The notes beneath the pieces were generated by a model. It ran no database searches and was not told where the DNA came from. It saw nothing but the letters and a program-made list of their open reading frames with translations. From Melastoma dodecandrum (lineage: Eukaryota; Streptophyta; Magnoliopsida; Myrtales; Melastomataceae), in assembly GCA_029817715.1 (NCBI GenBank), contig JARUPY010000292.1:3675001-3739000 (forward strand): 64,000 bases of DNA, given 5' to 3'. The position numbers were made by a program, and so were the translations under genes. How positions within the stretch are numbered: position 1 is the stretch's first letter; the number at the start of each line of letters is the position of its first letter. Shown piece by piece: positions 8,072 to 16,829 of the stretch.

Positions 8072-8345
8072 CCGGCGCGGTCGTACCAGTAGCGCGCGTT
8101 CCCCGCGTCGCCCTCGAGGCGGTGGAGATGGGCATGCACCCAGGCCGCCTCCGGACCGGCCGCGTCTTGGACCAGGGCGTGCGCCCGCTCCCAGCCCTCC
8201 GAGCCCGGTCCCCCGGGATCGCGGGCGAGCCACCACAGGGCCGCGAGCGGCGCCGGCCACGCCGCTGGGGGCGCCGCGCCTGTCAGGGTCGCGGCGAAAT
8301 CCGCGGGCAGGGTCTCGGTCATCGGGCGCGCCTCACCGTTTCGCT

Positions 8346-10196
8346 TCAGCGACCGGCGGCGCGCTCCGGCAGCCAGCGGCCGCGGCGCTGGCGGGCGGAC
8401 CACGCGTAGCGGGTATCGCCGTCGAGACGGTCGAGATGGTCGGACAGGCGGTTGCGTTCAAGCCAAGCGAGCGCCGCCTCCAGTTCGGGGAGGGTCATGG
8501 TCGCGCGGCCCTTGCCCAGCACGCGCTTCAGAACGGCATTGTAGCGATGCGCGAGGTTGCCGCCGCGGGGCACCCGAAGCGAGGCCTCGTCCTCCACCGC
8601 CTGGCCCGCCACCGCGGCGGCGAGCCGCTGGCGCAGGGTTCGCTCGGTGACGGAGGGAGGTTCGGGCGCGGGCGCCGCCGGAGCCGGCTCGGCGAGGCGC
8701 GGGCGCAAAAGGGCGTAGCGGAGCCCGATCGCGTTGCTCTCCAGGGGCGTGATCCCGGCGGGCTCGTCGTCGCGCCAGTGGGTCCGTTCGGGCACGAGGG
8801 CGGTCGCCGGGCGCTCGCGCCGCGGCCGCACGCTGCTGCCCTGTTCGGTCTCGAGCTCCAGGCGGAAGCGGGCGAAGAGCGGGTCGTCGGGGTGAAAGAC
8901 CAGCGCCTGCTGCGTGTCGTAGCCGCCGGCATGGGGATCGACCCGGGTGGCCCGGGCCAGCATCTGCTCCAGCCAGGGGCGCGAGCGAATATGCGTGAGG
9001 GCCGCCACCACGGCGACCTCCGGAGCGTCGAGCCCCTCGTAGGCCATCGCCACCGTCACCAGCACCGCCGGCTCCGGCGTCAGGCGGAAGGCGGCGAGCG
9101 CCGCATGGGCATCCCCCTGGCCGGAGGTCGCGAGGCGCACGTCGCGTGCCCCCTGCCCTGCCGGCATCCAGCTCCGCAGGGTCGCGAGGTACGCGCGGGC
9201 GCTCGCTTGGTCCGGCGCCACGACCAGGAGTTTGCCGAGGCCCCGGGCCGGCTCGCCGGCGGGAAGGCAGCGCTCGGCGCGGCGCCGGGCGCGCAGGCGC
9301 TTCGTGGCGTGGAACGCCTCGCTCAGGAGGTCGCGGGCGAAGCCGGTGCGCAGGGCCGTGAACAGGGCGGGCCGCGTCGTCACCCGCACCGATCCCGCCC
9401 CCAGCCGGTGCGGCCCGACCCGGGGGCTGTCCCCGCTGATCCGCCCGCCCTCCAGCCAGCTCGCCTCGCCGTCGATCGCCCCGAAGGTCACCGGCAGCAC
9501 CGCCCGCTCGGCCAGCGCCTGCGCCCGGGAATAGCCGATCACCGCGAGGCCCGGGGCGTCGAGGTCGAGCTCCGGCCCGCGCCCCGCTGCCGCGGGATGA
9601 TAGGGCAGGCCGAGGATGCGCTTGCCGTCGGCCCGCTCCAGCGTCCCGGACAGGTAGAGTCGGTACGCGGCCGCCTCCATCACGGGGAGCATCGCCCGGG
9701 ACCAAGCGCCCGCCTCGCTGTCCTCGGGGGACGCCTCTTCGGATCCCGGTCGCCCCGGCACCGGGAGGTGGTGGACCTCGTCGACGACCAGGAGCGTGCG
9801 GTGCGCCCGCGCCTCCGTATGGTGAAGGGCCGGGGCGGCGGCGACGGCCTGATAGGTGGTGATGTAGCCGGACAGCCCCCGGGCGGGGTCGCGCTCGTTG
9901 TCGGCGGCGCGGACGGAGAGCGTGTGCCCGAAAGCCGCCCGCCAGAGCGGGTCGGCGAAGGCTTCCTCGGCCTGGAGGCGGAGGGAATCCCGCGGCACCA
10001 CCCAGACCACGCGCTCGACCAGCCCGGCCGCGATCAACCGGTGCGCGGCGATCACCGGCAACAGCGACTTGCCGCCGCCGGGCGTCACCGCCGCCAGGAT
10101 ATTGCGGACGGTGCCTGCCTCCCCGCTCGCCATGGCCGCCACCAGGGCCATCAGCGTGCGCTGGTGCGAGCGCAGGGACGGGGCGGGACGGGTCAA
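8346..10196 (-). CDS. SF2 DEAD/DEAH-box helicase-like protein
   Basis: A 616-residue protein with both RecA-like lobes of a superfamily 2 helicase. Seen: LRSHQRTL (motif Q-like, about 8-15), Walker A TPGGGKS (about 38-44), a TTYQAV segment, Walker B DEVHHL (about 137), SGTLERADG (motif III-like), and the C-terminal lobe with VLVTVAMAYEGLDAP and QMLARATRVDP (motifs V and VI). The C-terminal region after about 450 is variable and uncharacterised. The start is a TTG at 10196; the first ATG would remove the Q-like motif. Helicases of this type occur as solitary genes and in phage or defence loci; no partner effector was recognised. The substrate is unknown. Confidence 0.85.
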   Translation of the reverse strand: MTRPAPSLRSHQRTLMALVAAMASGEAGTVRNILAAVTPGGGKSLLPVIAAHRLIAAGLVERVVWVVPRDSLRLQAEEAFADPLWRAAFGHTLSVRAADNERDPARGLSGYITTYQAVAAAPALHHTEARAHRTLLVVDEVHHLPVPGRPGSEEASPEDSEAGAWSRAMLPVMEAAAYRLYLSGTLERADGKRILGLPYHPAAAGRGPELDLDAPGLAVIGYSRAQALAERAVLPVTFGAIDGEASWLEGGRISGDSPRVGPHRLGAGSVRVTTRPALFTALRTGFARDLLSEAFHATKRLRARRRAERCLPAGEPARGLGKLLVVAPDQASARAYLATLRSWMPAGQGARDVRLATSGQGDAHAALAAFRLTPEPAVLVTVAMAYEGLDAPEVAVVAALTHIRSRPWLEQMLARATRVDPHAGGYDTQQALVFHPDDPLFARFRLELETEQGSSVRPRRERPATALVPERTHWRDDEPAGITPLESNAIGLRYALLRPRLAEPAPAAPAPEPPSVTERTLRQRLAAAVAGQAVEDEASLRVPRGGNLAHRYNAVLKRVLGKGRATMTLPELEAALAWLERNRLSDHLDRLDGDTRYAWSARQRRGRWLPERAAGR

Positions 10197-10302
10197 GGGC
10201 CGGCGAAGCAGGGCGACATCCGAACACCGTGGCCGATCGCGATTCCTTTGTGAATCCCTCCCGTCGCGGAACGTTCGCGTTTTCTTCCCGAGACTCCCGA
10301 CG

Positions 10303-10770
10303 TCAGCCCGGCCCAGGCCGGCCGAGGCGTCGTGCCGCTGGCGCGCCCCCGATCTCTGCTGGCGGTTGGATCGCGGTGAGGTCCTTGGCTGCCACGATGA
10401 GGCTGAAAATAGCCAACAGGAACCGGCGATCCGTAACGCCCGCCAGTTCGGCCATGATGCCCCTGATGCATCCGTGCGTGGTGTTACGGTTCTTCCGCTC
10501 CAGGGGGAACAGAAGGCCGATCGGCACGTCCAGCTCGTCGCTGATTCGAAAGAGCGTCGCGGCGGGCACGCGGCTCCGTCCCGTCTCGTAGTTCGTCACC
10601 TGCTGCGCCGTGACTCCGAGCCGCTGACCGAGCTTTCGGCTCGATAGGCCTAAAGCCTCGCGATGCGCACGGATGCGCGCTCCGATAATCCGATCCAGCG
10701 GACCTGCCTGTCGCGAGGTCTGATGGTCGAGGTCGAAGCGCTCGACCGGCACGGTTTCCTGGCTCGCCAT
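10303..10770 (-). CDS. XRE-family transcriptional regulator
   Basis: A 155-residue protein with a Cro/CI-type helix-turn-helix in the middle: GARIRAHREALGLSSRKLGQRLGVTAQQVTNYETGRSRVPAATLFRISDELDVP in outline (about residues 30-85). The C-terminal part (about 95-140) contains ELAGVTDRRFLLAIFSLIVAAKDL and has no recognised domain. The ATG complemented at 10768-10770 opens MASQETVPVERF. It lies 106 bases upstream of the helicase on the same strand, so it may control itself and that gene. No inducer is evident. Confidence 0.85.
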   Translation of the reverse strand: MASQETVPVERFDLDHQTSRQAGPLDRIIGARIRAHREALGLSSRKLGQRLGVTAQQVTNYETGRSRVPAATLFRISDELDVPIGLLFPLERKNRNTTHGCIRGIMAELAGVTDRRFLLAIFSLIVAAKDLTAIQPPAEIGGAPAARRLGRPGPG

Positions 10771-11175
10771 GACCGGCGCCTGCCCCCCAGAGGCCCTGGT
10801 CCGCGGTACGCCCCCGCAAACGGGCCTCGACCGACCGCAGTCGGGGAGTTGGAAAACCGCCGCAAAACGGTCCCTGAGACCTTTAGCACCCGTGGGCGCC
10901 TGGACATGCGTCGCAGGCTCCCCGACCGTGCTGGGTCAAGGACATGGTGCTCAAGCCGGTGAGCACCAACCCGATTACGGAGGGGTTTCCACGCCCCAGG
11001 GCGGCGCGTACCACCCCGCCGATACGGTAGACCGTTCCGTGAGCACGATCCAGACGGGTTGCCGGCTACGCGCGAATTTCGCGGGCTCGGCTCCAGACGG
11101 GGCGGAGGCTGAGCCGGGACACAGCACAGAAGGCGCCTCCAGGCCGCAGCTTCGTGGATCCCCTCACGACAAGCG
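10771..11175. other. intergenic, no gene seen
   Basis: About 400 GC-rich bases upstream of the regulator and of tRNA-Tyr. Open frames here lack start sites and family signatures. The regulator's promoter is presumably at the left end. Confidence 0.4.
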
Positions 11176-11204
11176 TTGACACCCGGCCAACCCCTCACCA
11201 TAAG
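11176..11204 (+). promoter_or_regulatory. sigma-70 type promoter for tRNA-Tyr
   Basis: A perfect TTGACA (11176-11181) is separated by 17 bases from CATAAG (11199-11204). The tRNA begins 27 bases after the -10 box, so the leader would be about 20 bases. Confidence 0.75.
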
Positions 11205-11231
11205 GGCGCCGCGGGCGAAACAACCCGCCTT

Positions 11232-11315
11232 GGGGGAATGTCCCGAGCGGCAAAGGGGGCGGACTGTAAATCCGCTGCGTAAGCTTCGTAGGTTCGAGTC
11301 CTACTTCCCCCACCA
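11232..11315 (+). tRNA. tRNA-Tyr (anticodon GTA)
   Basis: The acceptor stem GGGGGAA (11232-11238) pairs with TTCCCCC (11305-11311), followed by A and an encoded CCA (11313-11315). The anticodon stem-loop is GCGGA-CTGTAAA-TCCGC with GTA at 11266-11268. A long variable arm follows, as expected of class II tRNA-Tyr, then the T arm GTAGGTTCGAGTCCTAC. It converges with ruvC, 17 bases away. Confidence 0.97.
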
Positions 11316-11332
11316 AGTCCTTCCCGATCCCG

Positions 11333-11956
11333 TCAGCCCTGTTTCGCCAGCGCCGCCTCGATGCGTGCCGCGGCGGCGGCGGAAAACCCCTTCCCTTCGA
11401 GCCCCTGCCCCGCGGCCGCCTGGCCCGTGAGGCTGCGCCGCTTGCCCGTCGGCAGATGCGCCTTGCGTAAAGCATGCGCGTCCCGATGGCTGGCATGGGT
11501 GATGGCGATGGCCAGCGCGTCGGCCGCATCGGCCACGCGGAATTCTGCCTTCGGCAGCAGGAAGCGCACCATCGCCTGGATCTGCACCTTCTCGGCGTGG
11601 CCGGACCCCGCCACTGTCTTCTTGATCAGGTTGGCGGCGTATTCGAACACCGGCAGCCCGGCGAGCGCCGGCACCACCAGCGCCATGGCGCGGGCGTGGC
11701 CCAGCTTCAGCGTCGCCTGCGCGTCCTTGTTGACGAAGGTCTCCTCCACGGCGACCTCGTCGGGCTGCTGGGTCTCGACGATGCGCCCGATCCCCTCGAA
11801 CAGCTCGCGCAGACGCAGGGCCAACGGAAGGTCCCCGTCCGACGTGACGACGCCGCACGCCCCGTAGGTGAGCTTGCTGCCCTGCGCGGTGATGAGACCC
11901 CAGCCGGTGCGGCGGAGCCCGGGATCGATCCCGAGGATGCGGACGGGGCTGGTCAT
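11333..11956 (-). CDS. ruvC: Holliday junction resolvase RuvC
   Basis: A 207-residue endonuclease that resolves Holliday junctions with RuvAB. The RNase H-like acidic residues are visible: Asp in RILGIDPGLRRTGWG near the N-terminus, Glu in VEETFVNKD, and the late Asp pair in VADAADALAIAITHA. It is longer than the 173-residue E. coli protein because of a C-terminal extension of about 40 residues rich in Ala, Gly and Lys. The start is the ATG complemented at 11954-11956; upstream residues do not resemble RuvC. ruvA and ruvB are not adjacent in the visible region. Confidence 0.95.
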   Translation of the reverse strand: MTSPVRILGIDPGLRRTGWGLITAQGSKLTYGACGVVTSDGDLPLALRLRELFEGIGRIVETQQPDEVAVEETFVNKDAQATLKLGHARAMALVVPALAGLPVFEYAANLIKKTVAGSGHAEKVQIQAMVRFLLPKAEFRVADAADALAIAITHASHRDAHALRKAHLPTGKRRSLTGQAAAGQGLEGKGFSAAAAARIEAALAKQG

Positions 11957-12045
11957 GATGCTCCACAGGTCGACGAACGGCCCGAGGCTGCCGTACGTAT
12001 CGTGAACGCTTGGTTTCACCAAGACACGGACCCTGGAGGACAGCC

Positions 12046-12618
12046 ATGAGCGCGGAACCCCCGATCAGCCGATTCCCGATTCCGGATCTCTCCGACATGC
12101 CGGAGGATCTCCGGGCCCGGATCGCCCTCGTGCAGGAGAAGGCGGGCTTCGTGCCCAACATCTTCCTGGCGCTGGCCCATCGCCCGGACGAGTTCCGCGC
12201 CTTCATGGCCTACCACGATGCGCTGATGGATCGGCCAGGTGGCCTGACCAAGGCCGAGCGCGAGATGATCGTGGTGGCGACGAGCGCGGCCAACGACTGC
12301 CTGTACTGCGTCGTCGCCCACGGGGCGATCCTGCGGGTCCGGGCCAAGAACCCGCTGCTCGCCGATCAGATCGCGGTCAACTACGCCAAGGCCGACATCA
12401 CCCCGCGCCAGCGCGCCATGCTGGATTTCGCCGTGACAGTCGCGACCCGCTCCCAGGCCGTCGGCGCGGAGGATCACGCGACGCTGGCCGCGCACGGGTT
12501 CAGCTCAAACGACATCTGGGACATCGCGTCCATCACGGCGCTCTTCGCCCTGTCGAACCGGATCGCCAGCGTGGCGGATCTGCGCCCGAACGACGCGTTC
12601 TACGCCCTGGGCCGCTGA
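12046..12618 (+). CDS. AhpD/carboxymuconolactone decarboxylase-like, peroxidase-related enzyme
   Basis: A 190-residue protein of the AhpD fold. The redox motif CLYC-VVAHG (CxxC followed by His) lies at about residues 85-92, preceded by LTKAEREMIVVATSAAND. These are the hallmarks of the 'peroxidase-related enzyme' branch that reduces peroxides through a CxxC pair. The ATG at 12046 follows a CTGGAGGA ribosome-binding site. It is transcribed away from ruvC across a 90-base shared upstream region. The substrate is not known. Confidence 0.9.
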   Translation: MSAEPPISRFPIPDLSDMPEDLRARIALVQEKAGFVPNIFLALAHRPDEFRAFMAYHDALMDRPGGLTKAEREMIVVATSAANDCLYCVVAHGAILRVRAKNPLLADQIAVNYAKADITPRQRAMLDFAVTVATRSQAVGAEDHATLAAHGFSSNDIWDIASITALFALSNRIASVADLRPNDAFYALGR

Positions 12619-12625
12619 GCGCCGC

Positions 12626-12946
12626 TTACCCGCGGCGGCCGAGCAGGATGATCGCCGTGCCCAAGAGGCAGACCGCCCCGCCCATGAGGTCCCAGCGGTC
12701 CGGCCGCTGGCCCTCCGCCAGCCACAGCCACAGGACCGAAGCGGCGACATAGACACCGCCATAGGCCGCGAAGGCCCGCCCCGCCGCCGGACTGTCCACC
12801 AGGGTCAGCAGGTAGGCGAACAGCGCGAGCGAGGCGAGGCCCGGCAGCACCCACAGAGGCGATCGGCCGAGCCGGAGCCAGGACCAGAACGCGAAGCATC
12901 CGGCGATCTCCGCCAGGGCGGCGCCGGCATAGGCCAGGACAGTCAT
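12626..12946 (-). CDS. YnfA-family small membrane protein
   Basis: A 106-residue protein with four hydrophobic segments. It carries the YnfA/UPF0060 signature: an [20 protein letters not shown] stretch after the first helix, then [31 protein letters not shown], and a last helix with GTAIILLG. These proteins resemble small multidrug resistance transporters, and some export cations or drugs. The ATG complemented at 12944-12946 gives the expected first helix. It converges with the AhpD-like gene, seven bases apart. Confidence 0.92.
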   Translation of the reverse strand: MTVLAYAGAALAEIAGCFAFWSWLRLGRSPLWVLPGLASLALFAYLLTLVDSPAAGRAFAAYGGVYVAASVLWLWLAEGQRPDRWDLMGGAVCLLGTAIILLGRRG

Positions 12947-13052
12947 CGCCTCAGCCTCGCACGACGGGTTGCGCGGCGCGAGTCGGACGGCGTGCAAGCG
13001 AGCCGCAACTCGCATTAAGGGCGCAGCAAGACTCATTCGATCGATTGAAGGC

Positions 13053-14021
13053 ATGACCGGATCCGCGACGACCGACGACCTGATGCTGATACCGGGCGAC
13101 GCGCGCCTGCGCGAACTCGTCCGGGCCTGGACGGACGGGCTCGCGCGCGAGCGGCGGATGTCGCCCAACACCGTCGAAGCCTACGGGCGCGACCTGCGCC
13201 AGTTTCTCCACCACCTCGCGGCACGCCGGGGCACGCCCACGATCCCCATGCTGGTGGCCCTGAAGGTGCGCGACATCCGGGCCTTCATGGCGGCCCGCCG
13301 GGCCGACGAAGTCTCCGGGCGGTCGCTCATGCGCATGCTGGCGGGCCTGCGCTCCTTCGCGCGCTTCCTCGAACGGGAGGGCCATGGAACCGTCTCGGCA
13401 CTCGGCGGCGTCCGCTCCCCCAAGGTGCCGCGACGCCTGCCGCGACCCCTGCCGGTCACCGCCGCGGTGGCCCTCACCGGCACGGAGATCCGCGCCGGGG
13501 AGGAGCGCGAGCCGTGGGTTCTGGCCCGGGACGCCGCCGTGCTGGCGCTGCTCTACGGCGCGGGCCTGCGCATCTCCGAGGCCCTGGGCCTCACGCGCCG
13601 CGATGCGCCGCTGCCCGGGATCGATCAGGTCACCGTCCTCGGGAAGGGCGGCAAACAGCGCATGGTGCCGATCCTGCCCGTCGTGGCGCAGGCCGTCGCC
13701 GATTATGTCGCAGCCTGCCCGCTGCCGCTGCCCCCGGAGGGGCCCCTGTTCGTCGGCGCCCGCGGCGGCCCGCTTTCGCCGCGGATCATCCAGTATACCG
13801 TCGCCCGCGCCCGGGGCGCCCTCGGACTGCCCGAGAGCGCCACACCGCACGCCCTGCGGCATTCCTTCGCGACGCATCTCCTGGCCCGCCAGGGCGAGCT
13901 GCGCGCGATCCAGGAACTCCTCGGCCACGCCTCCCTGTCGACGACGCAGCTCTACACCCAGGTCGATGCCGCCCGGCTGATGAGCGCCTACGCGGCTGCC
14001 CATCCCCGGTTTAGCCGCTAA
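13053..14021 (+). CDS. xerC: tyrosine recombinase XerC
   Basis: A 322-residue site-specific recombinase that, with XerD, resolves chromosome dimers at dif. An N-terminal SAM-like DNA-binding domain ([19 protein letters not shown]) precedes the catalytic domain. Catalytic residues are visible: Arg in [13 protein letters not shown], Lys in GKGGKQR, His-x-x-Arg in [12 protein letters not shown], His in [10 protein letters not shown], and Tyr in LYTQV. The ATG at 13053 follows a GAAGG site. XerC rather than XerD is chosen from the [16 protein letters not shown] ending and overall form, but the distinction is not certain by eye. Confidence 0.88.
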   Translation: MTGSATTDDLMLIPGDARLRELVRAWTDGLARERRMSPNTVEAYGRDLRQFLHHLAARRGTPTIPMLVALKVRDIRAFMAARRADEVSGRSLMRMLAGLRSFARFLEREGHGTVSALGGVRSPKVPRRLPRPLPVTAAVALTGTEIRAGEEREPWVLARDAAVLALLYGAGLRISEALGLTRRDAPLPGIDQVTVLGKGGKQRMVPILPVVAQAVADYVAACPLPLPPEGPLFVGARGGPLSPRIIQYTVARARGALGLPESATPHALRHSFATHLLARQGELRAIQELLGHASLSTTQLYTQVDAARLMSAYAAAHPRFSR

Positions 14022-14175
14022 TTTATCCGGCCTGCGTCTCTGTTATTAGGGCCGATCGTCGGCGGAATAGTGCCGATAATTTCAAGTCTGAGTGAACAGC
14101 CGATTTCTTTAAGAGCTTCGTCACGATCTAAGTTCACTGTCAGCGTCAGGGAACGGGTCGACGCGGACGGACGCC

Positions 14176-15033
14176 ATGGGGCATGAAAACGGGAGGAGGT
14201 CGGCGCGTGTCGTGATCGCGGATTGCGATGCGGGCCGTCGCGACTCTCTTCGGACGGTGGTCCAGCGCTTCGATCCAGAGGCCGTCATCGATGAGGCGAC
14301 CTCGGGGCAGGCCCTCTGCGACATCCTGCTTCGGCACCGCCCGACCCTCGCTTTCGTCGGCCTGCAGCTCGAGGATCTGAGCGGGCCCGAGGCGGTCGCG
14401 GTGGCGCGCCGGGCGGGGGCGGAGCCGCCCTGCCTCGTTCTGGTCGCCCACCGGGTGCTGGCGCAATGGCAGGAGATCGCCACGAGCCTCGGCGCCTACG
14501 AGGTGCTGAAGACGCCCCTGGACCCGAGCCATATCGAACAGTTGCTTCACGCCGATGCCCGCCGCCGCGCGCCCACCCGGGCGCTGCTCGCCTGTTCGTC
14601 GCCGGCCGGGCGCTCGGCGATCAGCCGCGTCGTGGCCCGCAGCGGCTTCACGATCGAGCTCGACGAGACGGATGACGGTCGCCACGCCCTCAAGCAGCTG
14701 AAGCTCGCGGCCTACGACTTCGCCTTCATCGACGTGAAGCTCGCCGGCATCGACGGGATGGAACTCGCCTGTCAGATCCAGCCGCTGAACCTGGGCACGC
14801 GGATCACCCTGCTGACCACCGCCGAGCTGGAGCCCGTCGCCCAGGCGGGACGCTATTTCGGGGTCGATGCGGTGCTGCGGATGCCGTTCTATGCGCGGGA
14901 CATCGACCTCGCCCTGCACAACGCCCTCGGCCTGCGCCGGCCGTACCTCCTGAACGCCCTCACGGCCCCACCGGCGCCGAGCGCGCTGCTGCGGATCGTC
15001 GACCTGCCGAACCCCCGGCGCAAGATCGCCTGA
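14176..15033 (+). CDS. tandem receiver-domain (REC-REC) protein
   Basis: A 285-residue protein made of two CheY-like receiver domains and no output domain. The first (about 8-125) keeps the acidic pocket (D16, D18 in VVIADCDAG) and the late Lys in EVLKTPL, but has Gly (VGLQ, residue 62) where the phospho-accepting Asp should be. The second (about 134-260) has the phospho-Asp (D186 in FAFIDVKLAGIDGMEL) but no acidic pair (LLACSSPAG) and Arg instead of Lys (AVLRMPF). It probably works as a protein-interaction or phosphate-sink regulator. The gene stands alone behind an AT-rich 150-base upstream region. Confidence 0.82.
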   Translation: MGHENGRRSARVVIADCDAGRRDSLRTVVQRFDPEAVIDEATSGQALCDILLRHRPTLAFVGLQLEDLSGPEAVAVARRAGAEPPCLVLVAHRVLAQWQEIATSLGAYEVLKTPLDPSHIEQLLHADARRRAPTRALLACSSPAGRSAISRVVARSGFTIELDETDDGRHALKQLKLAAYDFAFIDVKLAGIDGMELACQIQPLNLGTRITLLTTAELEPVAQAGRYFGVDAVLRMPFYARDIDLALHNALGLRRPYLLNALTAPPAPSALLRIVDLPNPRRKIA

Positions 15034-15365
15034 TCGCGCGTGGGGTCTTCGCCCCACGCGCCACACAGGTTTTCAGGCCCGCGGCTTGTGACGGAGCGCG
15101 GCACGCGCCCTCGCCCGTGCGCGCTACGACAGTCTCGTTTCTCCATCGGATTGGACCCGACGCCGCGCCAAGTCTGGCGGTCCAGATCTCCCACGCGCCC
15201 TCCCTTCCCCCTTTGCGGGGGGAGAGAGACGCGCGGCACCGCTCTGCCCTCTCCGACGTGGCGCGTGAATCCACCGGCTCCCACGGGATTGCGGACCCGC
15301 CGCCTTCGCGCTGATGGCTGAGCCCGCCGAAAGAGCGAACCTGTCGCGCCGTAAGCCTTCGGCCG
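15034..15365. other. intergenic region with dispersed repeat
   Basis: No gene is supported. It holds the second copy of the 87-base repeat and lies between the ends of two convergent genes. Confidence 0.6.
15123..15209 (-). repeat. 87-bp dispersed repeat, copy 2
   Basis: Its reverse complement matches 5993-6079 at 78 of 87 positions without gaps. The two copies are therefore inverted relative to each other, about 9 kb apart. Confidence 0.8.
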
Positions 15366-15437
15366 TCAGACGTGGATGGCGCGCTTGTTCACCGCCAGCG
15401 CGGCTTCCTTCACCGCCTCGGTCAGCGTCGGGTGCGC

Positions 15438-15468
<31 letters not shown>

Positions 15469-16769
15469 GCGCCGAACTCCATCGCCACCGCCACCTCGGC
15501 GATCAGGTTGCCGGCATCGGCGCCGACGATGTGGACGCCCAGAACCCGGTCGGTCTGGGCATCGGCCAGCACCTTCACGAAGCCGTCCGTGGTGCCGTTG
15601 GCCTTGGCGCGGCCGTTCGCCGTGAACGGGAATTTTCCCGCATTATAGGCGATGCCGTCCTTGGTCAGCTCCTCCTCGGTCTTGCCCACCGAGGCGACCT
15701 CCGGGAAGGTGTAGACCACGTTCGGGATCACGCCGTAATTCACGTGACCGGACTGGCCGGCCAGCATCTCGGCCACCGCGACGCCCTCGTCCTCCGCCTT
15801 GTGGGCGAGCATCGGGCCGGCGATCACATCGCCGATGGCGTAGATGCCGGTGACGTTGGTGGCGTAGTGGGAATCCGTCTGGATCCGGCCCTTGTCGTCC
15901 CGCTGGACGCCGACCGTGTCGAGCCCCAGCCCCTCCGTGTAGGGGGTCCGGCCGATGCAGACGAGGACGACGTCCGCCTGCAGCGTCTCGGCCGCACCGC
16001 CCGCGGCCGGCTCGACGGTGACGCTCGCGCCGCCCTTCTTGCCGACCTCGACGCCCGTCACCTTGGTGGACAGCTTGAAGGCGATGCCCTGCTTCGTCAG
16101 GATCCGCTGGAACTGCTTGCCGACCTCGCCGTCCATCCCGGGCAGCACCCGGTCGAGATACTCGACCACCGTCACCTCGGAGCCGAGCCGGCGCCAGACG
16201 GAGCCCAGCTCCAGCCCGATCACGCCGGCGCCGATGACGAGGAGCTTCTTCGGCACCCGGTCGAGTTCCAGGGCGCCGGTCGAGGAGACCACGACCTTCT
16301 CGTCGATGGTCACGCCCGGCAGCCGCGCCACGTCCGAGCCGGTGGCGATGACGATGCTCTTGGTCTCGAGCATCTGGTTGCCGCCATCCTCGGCGATGAC
16401 CTCGACGCGGCCGGCGCCTGCGATCCGGCCGGTGCCGTGGAAGGTCTCGACCTTGTTCTTCTTGAGCAGGAACTCGACGCCCTTGGTATTGCCGGCGACA
16501 CCCTCGGCCTTGAAGGACATCATCTTCTTCAGGTCGAGCTTCGGCGTTCCGACATCGATGCCGAGATCGGCGAAGTGCTTGTTGGCCTCCTCGAAGGCCT
16601 CCGAAGCGTGGAGCAGCGCCTTCGACGGGATGCAGCCGACGTTCAGGCAGGTGCCGCCGTGGGTGGCGCGCTTCTCGACCACGGCGGTGCGAAGGCCGAG
16701 CTGCGCCGCGCGGATCGCGCAGACATAGCCGCCGGGGCCGGTGCCGATGACGACGAGATCGTAGGACAT
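15366..16769 (-). CDS. lpdA: dihydrolipoyl dehydrogenase (E3)
   Basis: A 467-residue flavoprotein disulfide reductase that reoxidises dihydrolipoamide in 2-oxoacid dehydrogenase complexes. Seen: FAD-binding GTGPGG (9-14), the redox disulfide in [13 protein letters not shown] (C41, C46), NAD-binding [13 protein letters not shown], a second FAD motif in GIYAIGDV, and the catalytic His/Glu region [14 protein letters not shown] near the C-terminus. It is full-length. As the last gene of the minus-strand 2-oxoglutarate dehydrogenase block, it supplies the E3 subunit. Confidence 0.97.
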
Positions 16770-16829
16770 GCAGGTTCGCTTCCGGTCAGTCGTGCCGCGT
16801 GTGGACGGGCAGGGAAAGTCAGGTCGGGA

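Larger units (their letters stand above)
6653..8322 (-). pseudogene. small conserved gene split by an IS3 element
   Basis: The N-terminal part reads from the ATG complemented at 8320-8322 (MTETLPADFAATLTG) down to YWYDRAG at the right IS edge (8072). The C-terminal part continues in frame on the far side of the element, from 6725 to the TAA at 6653-6655, ending ALIAALSHPT. With the element and one copy of the target duplication removed, the frame gives 107 codons plus stop. The N-terminal part has the look of a conserved alphaproteobacterial hypothetical protein (ALWWLARDP, WERAHALVQD, AWVHAHLHRLEGD). With the element in place, the frame reads into the IS end and stops after a few foreign residues. 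Confidence 0.85.

Noticed and set aside
8037..10253. A 738-residue plus-strand frame opposite the helicase
   Set aside because: Helicase motifs are on the minus strand; the plus frame is compositional only.
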